Counted from the first letter of the stretch, positions 6,569 to 15,960 are shown. The stretch is DNA of 64,000 nucleotides from WHSV01 sp050693935 (GCA_050693935.1 JBOGWU010000269.1:5375-69374), one strand, 5' to 3'. Numbers and translations are program-made. Notes: generated by a model not told the origin, from the letters alone.

Positions 6569-7594
6569 GTGACCCTGACTATGAACCTAGACGTAACTTT
6601 GGACTGCACCGAGCGGTGCTTCGACCTACCCGAATGGGGCGAGCTGCTCGAACGCGACCCCGACCGGCAGATCTTTGCAACGCCGGATTGGCATCGCCTG
6701 TGGTGGGAGGAGTTCAAGGGGGACAAGGACCTGTTCCTTTTGACCATGCGCCGCGGGCCCGGGGAGGTCGTGGCGATCGTCCCCCTCTACCGGAAGGTCG
6801 AGGACGGCAAGCAGGTGCTTCGCTTCGTTGGTGGGATCGACCTCAGCGACTATCTCGGCCCGATCTGCTCGCTCGAGGACCGTGAGGACGTCGCTGAAAC
6901 CCTCGCCGCCTGGCTGGTCCATACCGAAGTCGAGTGGGACCTGTTCGACGCCCACAACATGCCAGTTCCCTTTGGCTTCGCCGAATTCTTGGTCGACCGG
7001 GCCGATCGTGAGGGCCTCGATTTCCAGATCGAGCAGGAGGAGACGGCGGCGCTGTTGCCGCTGCCCTCGGACTGGACCGAGTACCTCGCGAGCCTGGGCT
7101 CAAAGGATCGGCACGAGCTCAAGCGCAAGCGCAAGCGACTGGCCCGCGATTTCCCCGATGCGCGCGTCCGCACCGCAACCGAAGAGAGCCTCGAGCGAGA
7201 CCTCAAGACCTTCATCGAGATGCATCGCGGCGCAGAGGGGATGAAGGGTCATTTCATGAGGCCGGATATCGCCTCCTTCTTCGAGCGCATCGCTCATTCG
7301 TTCATGCCCCTGGGGTGGCTGCAGCTCGACCTCTTCGAGATCGGCGAACGAGCGCTGGCCTCGACCTTCTCGTTCTCGTTCAACGGCAATCTCTACCTCT
7401 ACAACTCGGCGTACGAACCCGACCTATCGCACCTGTCTCCCGGATTCGTCCACGTGTCCGAGCTCGTTCGCTCGTCGATCGAGTCGGGTCTAAGGATCTT
7501 CGACTTCATGAGGGGTCCCGAGCGGTACAAGTACCAGCTTGGGGCTCAGGCGGTGCCTCTCAACAACGTCCGCCTTTTCAGGAAGAACTCCTAA
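6569..7594 (+). CDS. GNAT-like acyltransferase of the BioF2/CelD type
   Basis: A 341-residue soluble protein from GTG 6569, with AAGGA about 6 nt upstream. It resembles the FemAB/BioF2-like acetyltransferase superfamily: an N-terminal half with WHRLWWEEF and IVPLYRK, and a C-terminal half with SKDRHELKRKRKRL, then FNGNLYLYNSAYEPDLSHLSPG and a closing FDFMRGPERYKYQLGA segment typical of this group. These proteins transfer acyl or aminoacyl groups in cell-envelope or polysaccharide pathways; the substrate here is unknown. The glycosyltransferase gene begins 7 nt downstream, so the two probably act together. Confidence 0.7.
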   Translation: MTLTMNLDVTLDCTERCFDLPEWGELLERDPDRQIFATPDWHRLWWEEFKGDKDLFLLTMRRGPGEVVAIVPLYRKVEDGKQVLRFVGGIDLSDYLGPICSLEDREDVAETLAAWLVHTEVEWDLFDAHNMPVPFGFAEFLVDRADREGLDFQIEQEETAALLPLPSDWTEYLASLGSKDRHELKRKRKRLARDFPDARVRTATEESLERDLKTFIEMHRGAEGMKGHFMRPDIASFFERIAHSFMPLGWLQLDLFEIGERALASTFSFSFNGNLYLYNSAYEPDLSHLSPGFVHVSELVRSSIESGLRIFDFMRGPERYKYQLGAQAVPLNNVRLFRKNS

Positions 7595-7601
7595 AAACGA
7601 A

Positions 7602-8873
7602 ATGACTCCCTACGACGACGCCTCCATGGTGACGCGCGTGGCCGTTCTCGCCTATCACTCGTCGCCTCTAATCGAACCGGGGTCGGGCGATGCCGGTGGT
7701 ATGACCGTCTACGTCCGGGAGCTTGCTCGGGCGCACGAGCGGCTGGGGGTTCACACCGACATCTTCACGCGAGCGACGGGCCGCGAGCCTCGCATCGTGG
7801 CGCTGTCCGAAAGGGTCAGGGTTGTCTCGATAGATGCCGGGCCTTCGCGGCCCCTTTCCAAAGAACGACTGCCCGAATACGTCGAGGACTTCGCGGCCGG
7901 CGTCCGCGCCTTTGCAACGATGCAGCGAGTCACCTACGACGTGGTTCACTCGCACTACTGGCAGTCGGGTATCGCGGGCATCTCGCTCGCCCGGGCCCTC
8001 GACGTCCCTCTCGTGCACTCGCAGCACACCCTGGGCTTGGTCAAGAACTCGTTCTTGGCTCCCGGCGATTCGCCCGAATCGCAGGTCCGGCTCGACGGTG
8101 AAGCTCGGGTCATCTCCAGCGCCGACGTGCTGATCGCGTCGACCGATGAGGAGTGGAAGCAACTCTCATGCCTCTATGGAGCGCCTCACGATCGCATCAA
8201 GACGGTCCACCCCGGCGTCGATCACGGCGTCTTCCACTCGGGCGACCGGCACGAAGCGCGCACCGCGCTGGGGATCGACGACCAAGACGCCGTGTTGCTG
8301 TACGTGGGCCGGATCCAGCCCCTCAAGGGCCTCGAGCTCGCCGTGCGATCCGCCAACGAGGTCTTGCCCGCCCTCGATCGCGAGCTGACCTTCGTCGTCG
8401 TGGGTGGCGTGAGCGGCGACAGTGGTCAGCGCGAGCTCAAGCGCACGAAGGCCCTCGTTAGGTCCCTGGGACTGAGCGAGCGGGTGCGGTTCGTCGGCGC
8501 CCAACCGCATCACCGGCTCCCGATCTACTACCGAGCGGCCGACGTTCTGACGGTGTGCTCGCACTCCGAGTCCTTCGGGCTTGCCGCGCTCGAGGCACAC
8601 GCCTGCGGCACGCCGGTCGTAGCCACCGCAGTAGGGGGTCTCTCCTACATCGTGCGCGACGGCCGGTCCGGCTTCCTACTAGACGAGCGCGATCCCACAG
8701 TCTGTGCTGCGCGGCTCAAGACGTTGCTGTCTGACTCTTCGTTGTGGGATGAGTTCGCGCGCGCGGCGAGCGATGCGTCGCGCGCTTTCTCATGGGATGC
8801 GACCGCGACAACGCTCCTTGAGTTGTACGAATGTCTGGCGCGCGATCGCGCTCCCGAAGTTTGCACCTGTTAG
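7602..8873 (+). CDS. GT4 glycosyltransferase, MshA-like
   Basis: A 423-residue GT-B glycosyltransferase. The N-terminal AYHSSPLIEPGSGDAGGMTVYVREL and the HYWQSGIAG and HTLGLVKNSFLAPGDSPE segments match MshA, which joins GlcNAc to inositol-3-phosphate in mycothiol synthesis. The C-terminal donor domain shows VGRIQPLKGLELAV and the E-x7-E motif in ESFGLAALEAHACGTPVVAT. ATG 7602 is preferred; ATG 7626 is an alternative. Its place in the conserved gene order (mshA between hbhA and proC) supports the assignment, but related GT4 enzymes glycosylate other acceptors and no other mycothiol gene is in the window. Confidence 0.75.
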   Translation: MTPYDDASMVTRVAVLAYHSSPLIEPGSGDAGGMTVYVRELARAHERLGVHTDIFTRATGREPRIVALSERVRVVSIDAGPSRPLSKERLPEYVEDFAAGVRAFATMQRVTYDVVHSHYWQSGIAGISLARALDVPLVHSQHTLGLVKNSFLAPGDSPESQVRLDGEARVISSADVLIASTDEEWKQLSCLYGAPHDRIKTVHPGVDHGVFHSGDRHEARTALGIDDQDAVLLYVGRIQPLKGLELAVRSANEVLPALDRELTFVVVGGVSGDSGQRELKRTKALVRSLGLSERVRFVGAQPHHRLPIYYRAADVLTVCSHSESFGLAALEAHACGTPVVATAVGGLSYIVRDGRSGFLLDERDPTVCAARLKTLLSDSSLWDEFARAASDASRAFSWDATATTLLELYECLARDRAPEVCTC

Positions 8874-9143
8874 TTCTCAAAAAAAGAACAACAGACCGCG
8901 AACAAAAACCCACTGGCTCTGACCTGCTCGTTTGTTGTCCTACCTGGGGCTACGCGCGGTTGACCGATGAACACCGCGTCGCTATGTTCTGCGACGTCGT
9001 GAGACGCGGTCTTCGGATCGAGTCGTTCGGCGAGGGCCCCAGAAGCTAAGGACGGCCGGCTCTCGTGTGTGGGGAAGTACACGAGGTCCGATCGTGCGAG
9101 GTTTCTGGGGCTCTTTGTGTTCAGACGGCTTTGCTTGGCGTAG
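8874..9143. other. Intergenic region between convergent genes
   Basis: About 270 nt between the glycosyltransferase (plus) and proline dehydrogenase (minus). It starts with a small AT-rich hairpin (GTTCT/AGAAC at about 8875-8891) that could end the plus-strand transcript, and contains a second inverted repeat annotated separately. No gene-like frame is evident. Confidence 0.5.
9062..9085 (-). terminator. Putative terminator of the proline dehydrogenase gene
   Basis: CTCGTGT (9062-9068) and ACACGAG (9079-9085) form a 7-bp stem with a 10-nt loop, 58 nt past the proline dehydrogenase stop. There is no U tract. Confidence 0.45.
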
Positions 9144-10058
9144 TCAGCCTCGCACCAGCGTTCGCAGGAAGAACCGCAGGTTTGCCGGCTTCTCCGCAAT
9201 CCGGCGCATCAGGTAGGGATACCAGGCGGACCCGTAGGGTACGTAGGTGCGCACTCTGTAACCCTGAGCCGCGAGCTGTTCCTGGTAATCGGCGCGCACT
9301 CCATAGAGCATCTGTATCTCGAAGTCCTGCTGACTTGCACCCGATCGCAGCGCGGCCTGCCGCGCGTAGTCGATTAGCTTGGTGTCGTGGGTCGCTATGC
9401 CCGGGTCGGTGCCTTTCTCGAACAACCAATCGGTTAGGAACATGTACTGGGCGTCGATCTCGGCGCCCTTTTGGAGCGCCAGCTCCTCGGGTTCGGCGTA
9501 GGCACCCTTGACGAGGCGGATGCGTGGTTTGACTCCTGCAAACGCTTCGAGGTCGACCGGGGTGCGACGGAGATATGCCTGGATCGCCTGACGAATGTCC
9601 GGGTAGTCGGCCTGAAGAATCCGAAAGACGTCGAGGGTGTCGAGCACGTACTCGGATTGCTCGATGTCGATCTCGACCCGCATGTCGATCGAGGCTGCCT
9701 GGGCTGCGATCCTGCGGAGGTGATCGATGCACTGGCCTTTGTCGAAGGCCAGCCCCAACTGGGTCGGCTTGACGGTGATGGTGGTGTCGATGCCGGTTTC
9801 CTCGACTCGCTTGATCGCGGTCAGGTAGTCGTCGGCCTCGGCCTGGGCCCCCTCAGGAGTCGTAACTCCTTCTCCCAACAGGTCGAGGATTCCGCCAACG
9901 CCCCTGGAGTTGAGCACCCTGATCGCGTCGATGGCGTCCTCCACATTGCTTCCCGCCACGAATCGCTTGACGAGTCCGCTCGTGAGCCGGCTCTCGGTGA
10001 CGAGCCTCTGAACGCTCGGCTTCTCTGCAACCCACAACCATGCACGTCCCAGCAACAC
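9144..10058 (-). CDS. putB: Proline dehydrogenase
   Basis: A 304-residue FAD-dependent enzyme oxidising L-proline to 1-pyrroline-5-carboxylate and passing electrons to the quinone pool. Family landmarks are in order: ITVKPTQLG, DMRVEIDIEQSEY, IRLVKGAYAEPEE, QMLYGVR and, near the C terminus, RVRTYVPYG then WYPYLMRRIAEKP. Length fits the monofunctional Gram-positive/actinobacterial form, not PutA. Start GTG 10058 follows AAGGAGGA; longer frames upstream run into the divergent proC gene. Proline breakdown and synthesis genes lie back to back, 58 nt apart. Confidence 0.9.
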   Translation of the reverse strand: MLLGRAWLWVAEKPSVQRLVTESRLTSGLVKRFVAGSNVEDAIDAIRVLNSRGVGGILDLLGEGVTTPEGAQAEADDYLTAIKRVEETGIDTTITVKPTQLGLAFDKGQCIDHLRRIAAQAASIDMRVEIDIEQSEYVLDTLDVFRILQADYPDIRQAIQAYLRRTPVDLEAFAGVKPRIRLVKGAYAEPEELALQKGAEIDAQYMFLTDWLFEKGTDPGIATHDTKLIDYARQAALRSGASQQDFEIQMLYGVRADYQEQLAAQGYRVRTYVPYGSAWYPYLMRRIAEKPANLRFFLRTLVRG

Positions 10059-10116
10059 GGCTCTCCTCCTTGAGGGCTTAGTGGCCCACCGGTGCCGTGC
10101 CATCATAGGAGCCTCG

Positions 10117-10935
10117 ATGACGAAGCTTGCCGTTCTAGGCTGCGGAAAGATGGGCGAAGCGCTCGTCGCGGGCGTCCTCGCCAGCGGCTGGCGCGCGCCC
10201 AGGGACATTTCTGTCACCGCACGTCGCGAGCAACGACTTGATGAGCTTGCCGGGCGGCACGGAGTGGAGGTCACGCTCGACAATTCGGTCGCCGTGGCTG
10301 GGGCCGAGGTCATCGTGCTCTCGGTCAAGCCGCAAGACACCGAGTCTCTGCTAAGCGACATCTCTCCGCACGTCGTGTCCCAGCAGACCGTGCTGAGTGT
10401 CATCGCCGCGATCCCGACGAGTCTCATCGAGGGGCGGCTGGGCTCGTCGGTCCCCGTGGTACGAGCGATGCCCAACACTCCGTCGATGGTGCACGAGGGC
10501 ATGGCGGGCATCGCGCCGGGTCGCCACGCCGACGAGGCTCACCTCAAGCTGGCTCGCGAGGTGCTCGAGCAGGTCGGCAGGGTAGTTACGGTTCCCGAGA
10601 GCTACCTCGATGCGGTGACCGCAATTTCGGGCTCCGGACCCGCCTATTTCGCCTTGCTTGCAGAGGCGATGATCGAGGCGGGAATTCTCCTGGGCCTGTC
10701 GCGCGAGATCTCAACCGACCTCGTGATCCAGACCATGTTGGGATCGGCGAAGCTCTTGCGGGACGAGAAGATGCATCCCGTGGAACTGCGCGAGATGGTG
10801 ACCTCGCCCGGGGGCACGACCATCAGGGCGATTCGCGTGCTCGAGCAGTCTGGTGTGCGCGCCGCCTTCCTCAACGCTATCCAGGCGGCGATGGAACGGT
10901 CCCAGGAGCTGGCCGAAGGGGAACCCACCGCTTAG
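10117..10935 (+). CDS. proC: Pyrroline-5-carboxylate reductase
   Basis: A 272-residue cytosolic enzyme that reduces 1-pyrroline-5-carboxylate to proline with NAD(P)H, the last step of proline synthesis. The N-terminal Rossmann fold has GCGKMGEALVAG; VRAMPNTP and the signature region HPVELREMVTSPGGTTIRAI are intact. ATG 10117 has AGGAG 5 nt upstream. Its TAG stop overlaps the GTG of the GNAT gene by one base. proC near an HTH gene and bS22 is the actinobacterial arrangement. Confidence 0.95.
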   Translation: MTKLAVLGCGKMGEALVAGVLASGWRAPRDISVTARREQRLDELAGRHGVEVTLDNSVAVAGAEVIVLSVKPQDTESLLSDISPHVVSQQTVLSVIAAIPTSLIEGRLGSSVPVVRAMPNTPSMVHEGMAGIAPGRHADEAHLKLAREVLEQVGRVVTVPESYLDAVTAISGSGPAYFALLAEAMIEAGILLGLSREISTDLVIQTMLGSAKLLRDEKMHPVELREMVTSPGGTTIRAIRVLEQSGVRAAFLNAIQAAMERSQELAEGEPTA

Positions 10936-11438
10936 TGGCCCGTCGCGTGACGCCGCCTGACGTCGAGGTCCGGCCGATGGCGCCGGAAGACATAGACGAG
11001 TGCGTAGATCTTTTCGAGATCGTCGCCGCTGAGCGTTATTACATCGGCGCGGAGGCCCCGATCGACCGAGAGGACCGCCGAGCTCGCTTCCTTCGCACCC
11101 TGGAATCGACCGAGGACGGGTCCCTGGTGGCGGTGGCCCCCGGGAGGATCGTCGGCCAGATAGGGCTCAAGAGCATGCGTGGCCTGATCGACATCGGGAT
11201 GCTCGTCGCTCCCGACATGCGCGGCCGAGGTATCGGATCGGCGCTGTTGCAGGCCGGCATCGATTGGGCCAGGTCGCACGGCGCCCACAAGATGACCCTC
11301 CAGGTGTGGCCCCACAACCAAGCCGCGCGGGAGCTGTATGCCAAGTTCGGCTTCATCGAGGAGGGCTATCTCACTCGTCAGTGGAAGCGGCGCAACGGCG
11401 AGATCTGGGATGCCGTGGTCATGGGGCTCCATCTGTGA
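10935..11438 (+). CDS. GNAT-family N-acetyltransferase
   Basis: A 167-residue GNAT protein. The acetyl-CoA-binding motif A is clear (IGMLVAPDMRGRGIGSALLQ), followed by LQVWPHNQAARELYAKFGF, a pattern shared by RimJ/RimL-like and phosphinothricin-type acetyltransferases. GTG 10935 overlaps the last base of the proC stop, so translation is probably coupled. The acceptor is unknown. Confidence 0.85.
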   Translation: MARRVTPPDVEVRPMAPEDIDECVDLFEIVAAERYYIGAEAPIDREDRRARFLRTLESTEDGSLVAVAPGRIVGQIGLKSMRGLIDIGMLVAPDMRGRGIGSALLQAGIDWARSHGAHKMTLQVWPHNQAARELYAKFGFIEEGYLTRQWKRRNGEIWDAVVMGLHL

Positions 11439-11478
11439 GCTGTGTGATCCGGGAGTGCCTGCGGGTACCGTGGACTCA

Positions 11479-12600
11479 ATGAGCGAATCTGTGGCGTTGG
11501 TCATGGTGCCCGACCTGGCGCGCCTCTACGATTTCGGTCCCACCCATCCGCTGCGCCCGGAGCGCGTGCTCGGCACCTTCGAGCACATAAGGAAGCTGGA
11601 CATGGTGGCGAAGGCGGGAGTCCGGGAGGTCGAGGCGCGCTCCGCCACCGACGAAGAGGTACTGGCGGTGCACGATGCGGAGTTCGTGAACGCGGTGCGC
11701 GACATCGATTCCGGGCTGGCCACCTCGCAGTTCGGGCTGCAATACGGGCTCGGAACGCCGGACAATCCCGTGTTCGCCGGCATGCACACCGCGGCTGCCG
11801 CCGTCTCCGGCGCAACCATCACCGCGGCCGAGCTGGTGGCTTCCGGCGAGGTGGAGCGTGCCTTCAATCCCGCGGGCGGGCTGCACCACGCGCGGCGGGC
11901 CGAGGCGTCGGGTTTCTGTATCTACAACGATCCTGCGGCCGGGATCGCGAGGGTGCTCCAAATCCATCCCGAATGGCGCGTCATGTACATCGACGTGGAC
12001 GTTCATCACGGCGATGGGGTTCAGTGGATCTTCTACGACGACCCGCGGGTGCTGACGCTGTCGCTCCATCAGAGCGGCCGCTATCTCTATCCGGGGACCG
12101 GCTTCGAGGACGAGACCGGGACCGGTGACGCGATTGGAACCTCGGCCAACCTGCCGCTCCTGCCGTTCACCTGCAACGACGACTACCTGTGGGGGCTCGA
12201 GACGATGGTGAACGCACTCGCGGAGGCGTACAAGCCGCATTTGGTGATGACTCAACTGGGAGCCGATACACACCACGATGATCCTCTCGCGAATCTCGGC
12301 CTGACCATGGAGGCGTATCCGGCCATAGCGAAGGTCCTGCGTGAGGCCATCCAGGCCCATGGATCGGGTCGCTGGGTAGCAACCGGTGGGGGTGGCTACC
12401 AGGCCGAGACGGTAGTGCCCAAGGTATGGACCATGCACTTCGCGGAACTGTGTGGCATCGCCGAGGTCGTGCCGGAGTCGTGGCTGCGCGACCGCGCTCC
12501 GGACGAGGTCTCTCGCCGCTACACGGACTCCGTCAAGCAATCGGTCGAGCAGGTGCTGACCGTCTGCGTCCCGCGCCTCGAGGCGCTTACATCGGCATAG
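11479..12600 (+). CDS. acuC: AcuC-like histone-deacetylase-fold protein
   Basis: A 373-residue Zn-dependent deacetylase of the arginase/HDAC fold. It has FNPAGGLHHARR, the metal-site DVDVHHGDGVQ (Asp and His ligands), LHQSGRYLYPGTG, the second Asp ligand in LGADTHHDDP, and GGGGYQ near the active-site Tyr region. AcuC of Bacillus deacetylates acetyl-CoA synthetase. Start ATG 11479 is chosen; GTG 11470 is possible. It follows a GNAT gene, so an acetylation/deacetylation pair is conceivable, but no acs gene is nearby. Confidence 0.88.
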   Translation: MSESVALVMVPDLARLYDFGPTHPLRPERVLGTFEHIRKLDMVAKAGVREVEARSATDEEVLAVHDAEFVNAVRDIDSGLATSQFGLQYGLGTPDNPVFAGMHTAAAAVSGATITAAELVASGEVERAFNPAGGLHHARRAEASGFCIYNDPAAGIARVLQIHPEWRVMYIDVDVHHGDGVQWIFYDDPRVLTLSLHQSGRYLYPGTGFEDETGTGDAIGTSANLPLLPFTCNDDYLWGLETMVNALAEAYKPHLVMTQLGADTHHDDPLANLGLTMEAYPAIAKVLREAIQAHGSGRWVATGGGGYQAETVVPKVWTMHFAELCGIAEVVPESWLRDRAPDEVSRRYTDSVKQSVEQVLTVCVPRLEALTSA

Positions 12601-12627
12601 CCTGCGCAGCCGTTTACCCTTCCGTCC

Positions 12628-13017
12628 GTGAACGCTATTACCGAGATACATCTCTACGTGGGCTGGACCATCCCGGTCGGATTTCTGATTCTGGCGCTGT
12701 GGTCGGGCTGGATCTTCATTCGTAACCGCGTTCCTCACGACTGGTACTGGAGCCTGCTGGGGGTGCTGCAGGCGGTGGTGGGCATTCAGTTTCTCGTGGG
12801 GGCCATCCTGTTCATCTCCGGTCGTCGTCCGGTCTTCGAGGGAGCGACCTGGCTCCACTACGTCTACGGAGCCTTCTTTCCCGCGGCGCTGCTGGTGTTC
12901 GCCCATCGAGCCGGAAAGGAGCGCTTCAAACAGGTGCCCTTCGTGCCGTTCGGCATCGCCGCGCTTCTTTGCTTCGGCCTTACCACTCGGGCGCTGATGA
13001 CCGGTTTGGGCATGTGA
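12628..13017 (+). CDS. Four-helix integral membrane protein of unknown function
   Basis: A 129-residue protein with four predicted membrane helices (about residues 10-30, 40-65, 75-95 and 105-125) separated by short basic or aromatic loops (RNRVPHDWYW, GRRPVFEGATWLHYVYG). I do not recognise a named family. It starts with GTG 12628, with no strong ribosome site, 27 nt after acuC and 13 nt before the MarP-like gene, so it probably shares their transcript. Confidence 0.7.
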   Translation: MNAITEIHLYVGWTIPVGFLILALWSGWIFIRNRVPHDWYWSLLGVLQAVVGIQFLVGAILFISGRRPVFEGATWLHYVYGAFFPAALLVFAHRAGKERFKQVPFVPFGIAALLCFGLTTRALMTGLGM

Positions 13018-13030
13018 GGAGCCGGCCCCG

Positions 13031-14218
13031 GTGAACATCGTCGACCTCCTGTTCTTCGTGGTGGCCGCTCTGACCGCGTTCCGCGGTTACCGCAGAGGGT
13101 TGCTGGGATTGATCTTCGAACTGGGTGGGGGGTTCATCGGGCTGCTTGCCGGCGTGGCTCTCGGTCCGCGCCTCGCCAACTCGTTTACCGACCAGAGTGG
13201 CCTCGGCGGTGTGTTGATCTCGCTGCTCACGGTGTTCGTTCTGCTCACGGTGGGGCAGACGGTTGGATACATCGTCGGTCAGCGCTTCGCGACCTTCGCC
13301 CACAAGGTCAAGCTGGGAACGCTCAACCAGGTCCTCGGCGCGATCGGGGGGGTGGTCCTGGCGGTGCTCACGTTCTGGCTGGTGGGGTCGCTGGTGGCGG
13401 CCTCCAGCCTTCGCCCGGTGAACCGGGCCCTGAGTCGATCGGCCGTGCTGCAAACCCTCGACGACGCGCTGCCTCCGCCACCCAACATGCTCTCTTACTT
13501 CAGCCAGTACCTCAACACCTCTGGCTTTCCACAGGTATTCGCGGGGTTGCCCCGGCCGCTCGGTCCGCCGGTCGACCTTCCCAATCGGCGCACCGCCCAG
13601 CAGGCCATCCAAGCAGCGCAACCCTCTACGGTGCGCGTCACCGTACCTGCGTGTGGGGGCACCCAGCTCGGCAGCGGCTGGATCGCGGCCGATGGAGTCG
13701 TGGTGACCAACGCCCACGTCGTTGCCGGCGGCGAGGACGTGACGGTGCAGACCCAGGCCGAGGAAACCGTTGGCGCCAGTGTGGTGCTGTTCGACCCGCG
13801 CACCGACCTTGCCGTCCTGCGACTGGCCGAGAGCGTTGAGGCTCCGCCGCTGCAGCTAGAGACGACCGGCTTCGACAACGGCGAACCGGGGGCGACGTTG
13901 GGTTATCCGGGGAGCGACAACGGTCAGCTGGACGCCGATCGCGCCGCGATCAAGGATCGCTACGACGCGCTCGGAAAGGATATCTACGGGCGTGGCGACG
14001 TTTCACGCGAGGTATACGAGCTGCGCGCGCAGGTTACTCAGGGAGAATCCGGTGGCCCCTTCGTGCTTCCGAACGGACTCGTTGCGGGGGTCGTGTTCGC
14101 CGCCTCGACACAGGACGCCGAGATCGGCTACGCGCTCACGGGGGCCGAGGTCGTCGACGAGATCAACGAGGGCATCAACTCGGGCGAGCCGGTCGCAACC
14201 GGCCCCTGCACCCGCTAG
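13031..14218 (+). CDS. MarP-like membrane serine protease (CvpA domain plus trypsin-like domain)
   Basis: A 395-residue protein. Residues about 1-165 form a four-helix CvpA/colicin V-type membrane domain; about 190-390 form a periplasmic chymotrypsin-like protease. The catalytic triad is visible: His in NAHVV, Asp in PRTDLAVL and Ser in QGESGGP. One Cys at the start of the protease domain (PACGG) and one at the end (PCTR) fit the disulfide reported for M. tuberculosis MarP (Rv3671c), a protease needed for acid and oxidative stress survival. GTG 13031 follows GAGGAG. Confidence 0.9.
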   Translation: MNIVDLLFFVVAALTAFRGYRRGLLGLIFELGGGFIGLLAGVALGPRLANSFTDQSGLGGVLISLLTVFVLLTVGQTVGYIVGQRFATFAHKVKLGTLNQVLGAIGGVVLAVLTFWLVGSLVAASSLRPVNRALSRSAVLQTLDDALPPPPNMLSYFSQYLNTSGFPQVFAGLPRPLGPPVDLPNRRTAQQAIQAAQPSTVRVTVPACGGTQLGSGWIAADGVVVTNAHVVAGGEDVTVQTQAEETVGASVVLFDPRTDLAVLRLAESVEAPPLQLETTGFDNGEPGATLGYPGSDNGQLDADRAAIKDRYDALGKDIYGRGDVSREVYELRAQVTQGESGGPFVLPNGLVAGVVFAASTQDAEIGYALTGAEVVDEINEGINSGEPVATGPCTR

Positions 14219-14317
14219 CAACGGAATGGCTTAGCGAACACCTATTCGAAATCGACGATGAGGTCGAGCAGTAACCGAGTAAGGGATCGCCCACTCGCCG
14301 GGCAGGAGAACTCACCT

Positions 14318-15076
14318 CTAGGCGGTCTGGCCCCCGTCGACCACCAGGGTCGTGCCGGTCACGAAGCTGGCGGCGTCGCCGGCGAGGAACACCGCCGGGC
14401 CCACGATCTCGTCCACTCTCCCCAGCCGTCGCATCGGGATCATGGCCTCCATCGTGTTTCGAGTCCCCTCGTCGCTCCACAGCATCGAGTTGAGGTCGGT
14501 AGCGATCCACCCGGGAGCAATTGAGTTCACTCGGACGTTCGAGGTCGCCAGTTCGCGCGCCACAGCCTGCGTCATCAGGCGCACTCCGCCCTTCGCCGCG
14601 GAGTAGAAGGACAGGCCCTCCGCTCCCTGTAGTCCTGCAACCGACGCGATCTGGATGATCGACCCCCCGCCACCCTCGACCATTCGCTGTGCGGCAAGCT
14701 GAGTCGCGTGGAAGACCGCGTCGAGGTTCAGACGCATGACCTTGTCCCAGCCTTCCGGACGAAGGGTGGTGAGGGGGGCCACGAAGCGGGTTCCACCCGC
14801 GTTGTTGACCAGGATGTCGAGGCGGCCGAGCTCGCCGATGGTCCGGTCGAACAATGTCTCCAGGGCGCCTCGATCGGTCACGTCGGTGGGTACGGCGATA
14901 GCTCGGCGGCCCAGGTCCTCGACCTCCTTGACGAGAGTCTCCAGGTCGGGTTCCGTTCGCGCCGCCAAGGCTAGGTCCGCTCCCGCCTCCGCCATACCGA
15001 GAGCGATGGCTCGTCCGATGCCGCGCGATGCGCCCGTGACGACGCCTACCTTGCCCTTGAGCGAGAACAGCTTCAT
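14318..15076 (-). CDS. Short-chain dehydrogenase/reductase (SDR)
   Basis: A 252-residue classical SDR with all landmarks: cofactor motif TGASRGIG, NNAGG, catalytic Ser in IASVAG, YSAAK, APGWIATD and a C-terminal VVDGGQTA. This form matches FabG/glucose-1-dehydrogenase-type oxidoreductases; the substrate is unknown. ATG 15076 is preceded by GAGGAT. It is divergent from the phosphatase-family gene across 48 nt. Confidence 0.88.
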   Translation of the reverse strand: MKLFSLKGKVGVVTGASRGIGRAIALGMAEAGADLALAARTEPDLETLVKEVEDLGRRAIAVPTDVTDRGALETLFDRTIGELGRLDILVNNAGGTRFVAPLTTLRPEGWDKVMRLNLDAVFHATQLAAQRMVEGGGGSIIQIASVAGLQGAEGLSFYSAAKGGVRLMTQAVARELATSNVRVNSIAPGWIATDLNSMLWSDEGTRNTMEAMIPMRRLGRVDEIVGPAVFLAGDAASFVTGTTLVVDGGQTA

Positions 15077-15124
15077 GGATCCTCATCCTCAGTTAGTCGG
15101 GACAATCGCTACGATTATGTCCCT

Positions 15125-15907
15125 ATGGCGACCATCACTCTGTCCGACGCGCGCGAAAGGCTGGTAGCGGGAGGGATCACCGGGCCTCATCAGTCGCACA
15201 CGCGTCGCAATGCGCTTACCAAGATCAAGGCCATGGTGTCGGGCGACGACGTCGAGTCTCGCTTCGGGATCTCGGGAATCACGACCTACTCGCCGTCAGA
15301 CGTGCTCGGAATGATGTGTGAGCTCACTGGATGTAGCGACGACTTGAACGACTTCACCGGCTACGACGTTATGGACCCAGCCAAGACCGTCGATGCGATC
15401 GTGGCCGCGGCGCGGCGATTGCGCAGCGAGGCAGAGCGCGGAACGACGCTCCTTTGTTGCACCGGGCACCCCACCGGCATGCTCGAGCACAACATCAGGG
15501 TGCTCGATGCCTACCGAGCGGCGGGCGGAAAAGTGGTCACCCTGCGCGAGGGCGACGATTTGGGAATCCGGCGTAAACACTCAGAGATTCGCTACGTCGG
15601 CGGAGTGGGCATGCTGGGCGATTGGGGACAGCTGATGCACACTCACTCGAGCGAGCCGATGGAGGCCTTGCTGGAGGTGGAGGACCATCCGGATTTGGTG
15701 ATCGGCGACCACGGTTTCGCCGGCGCAGCCATCGAGCGAGACATCCCCACGGTGGCGATCATGGACATCAACGATCCAGCGCTGGCAATTCCTTGGTCCG
15801 AAGGGCGAGATGTGTTGATAGTGCCGATGGACGACAACCGGCTGCCGCGCCTTTACGAACCGTCGTGGCTCATCTTCGAGGCAATACTGGCAGGCGACGA
15901 CATCTGA
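15125..15907 (+). CDS. Actinobacterial phosphatase-family protein
   Basis: A 260-residue soluble protein matching a conserved actinobacterial family usually labelled phosphatase. Recognised segments are CCTGHPTGMLEHN, LMHTHSSEPMEALL, DLVIGDHGFAGAAIERD, INDPALA-then-EGRDVLIVPMDDN and a PRLYEP ending. The His/Asp-rich motifs suggest metal or phosphate handling, but I know of no firm biochemical assignment. It is divergent from the SDR gene. Confidence 0.6.
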   Translation: MATITLSDARERLVAGGITGPHQSHTRRNALTKIKAMVSGDDVESRFGISGITTYSPSDVLGMMCELTGCSDDLNDFTGYDVMDPAKTVDAIVAAARRLRSEAERGTTLLCCTGHPTGMLEHNIRVLDAYRAAGGKVVTLREGDDLGIRRKHSEIRYVGGVGMLGDWGQLMHTHSSEPMEALLEVEDHPDLVIGDHGFAGAAIERDIPTVAIMDINDPALAIPWSEGRDVLIVPMDDNRLPRLYEPSWLIFEAILAGDDI

Positions 15908-15960
15908 ACACCCCCCCGGAACGGACTTAATTACACCCCCGACCTGCCGAAACAAGCCTC

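Noticed and set aside
11476..13038. A 520-codon minus-strand frame across acuC
   Set aside because: His/Arg/Gly-rich shadow of AcuC, which has intact catalytic motifs on the plus strand.
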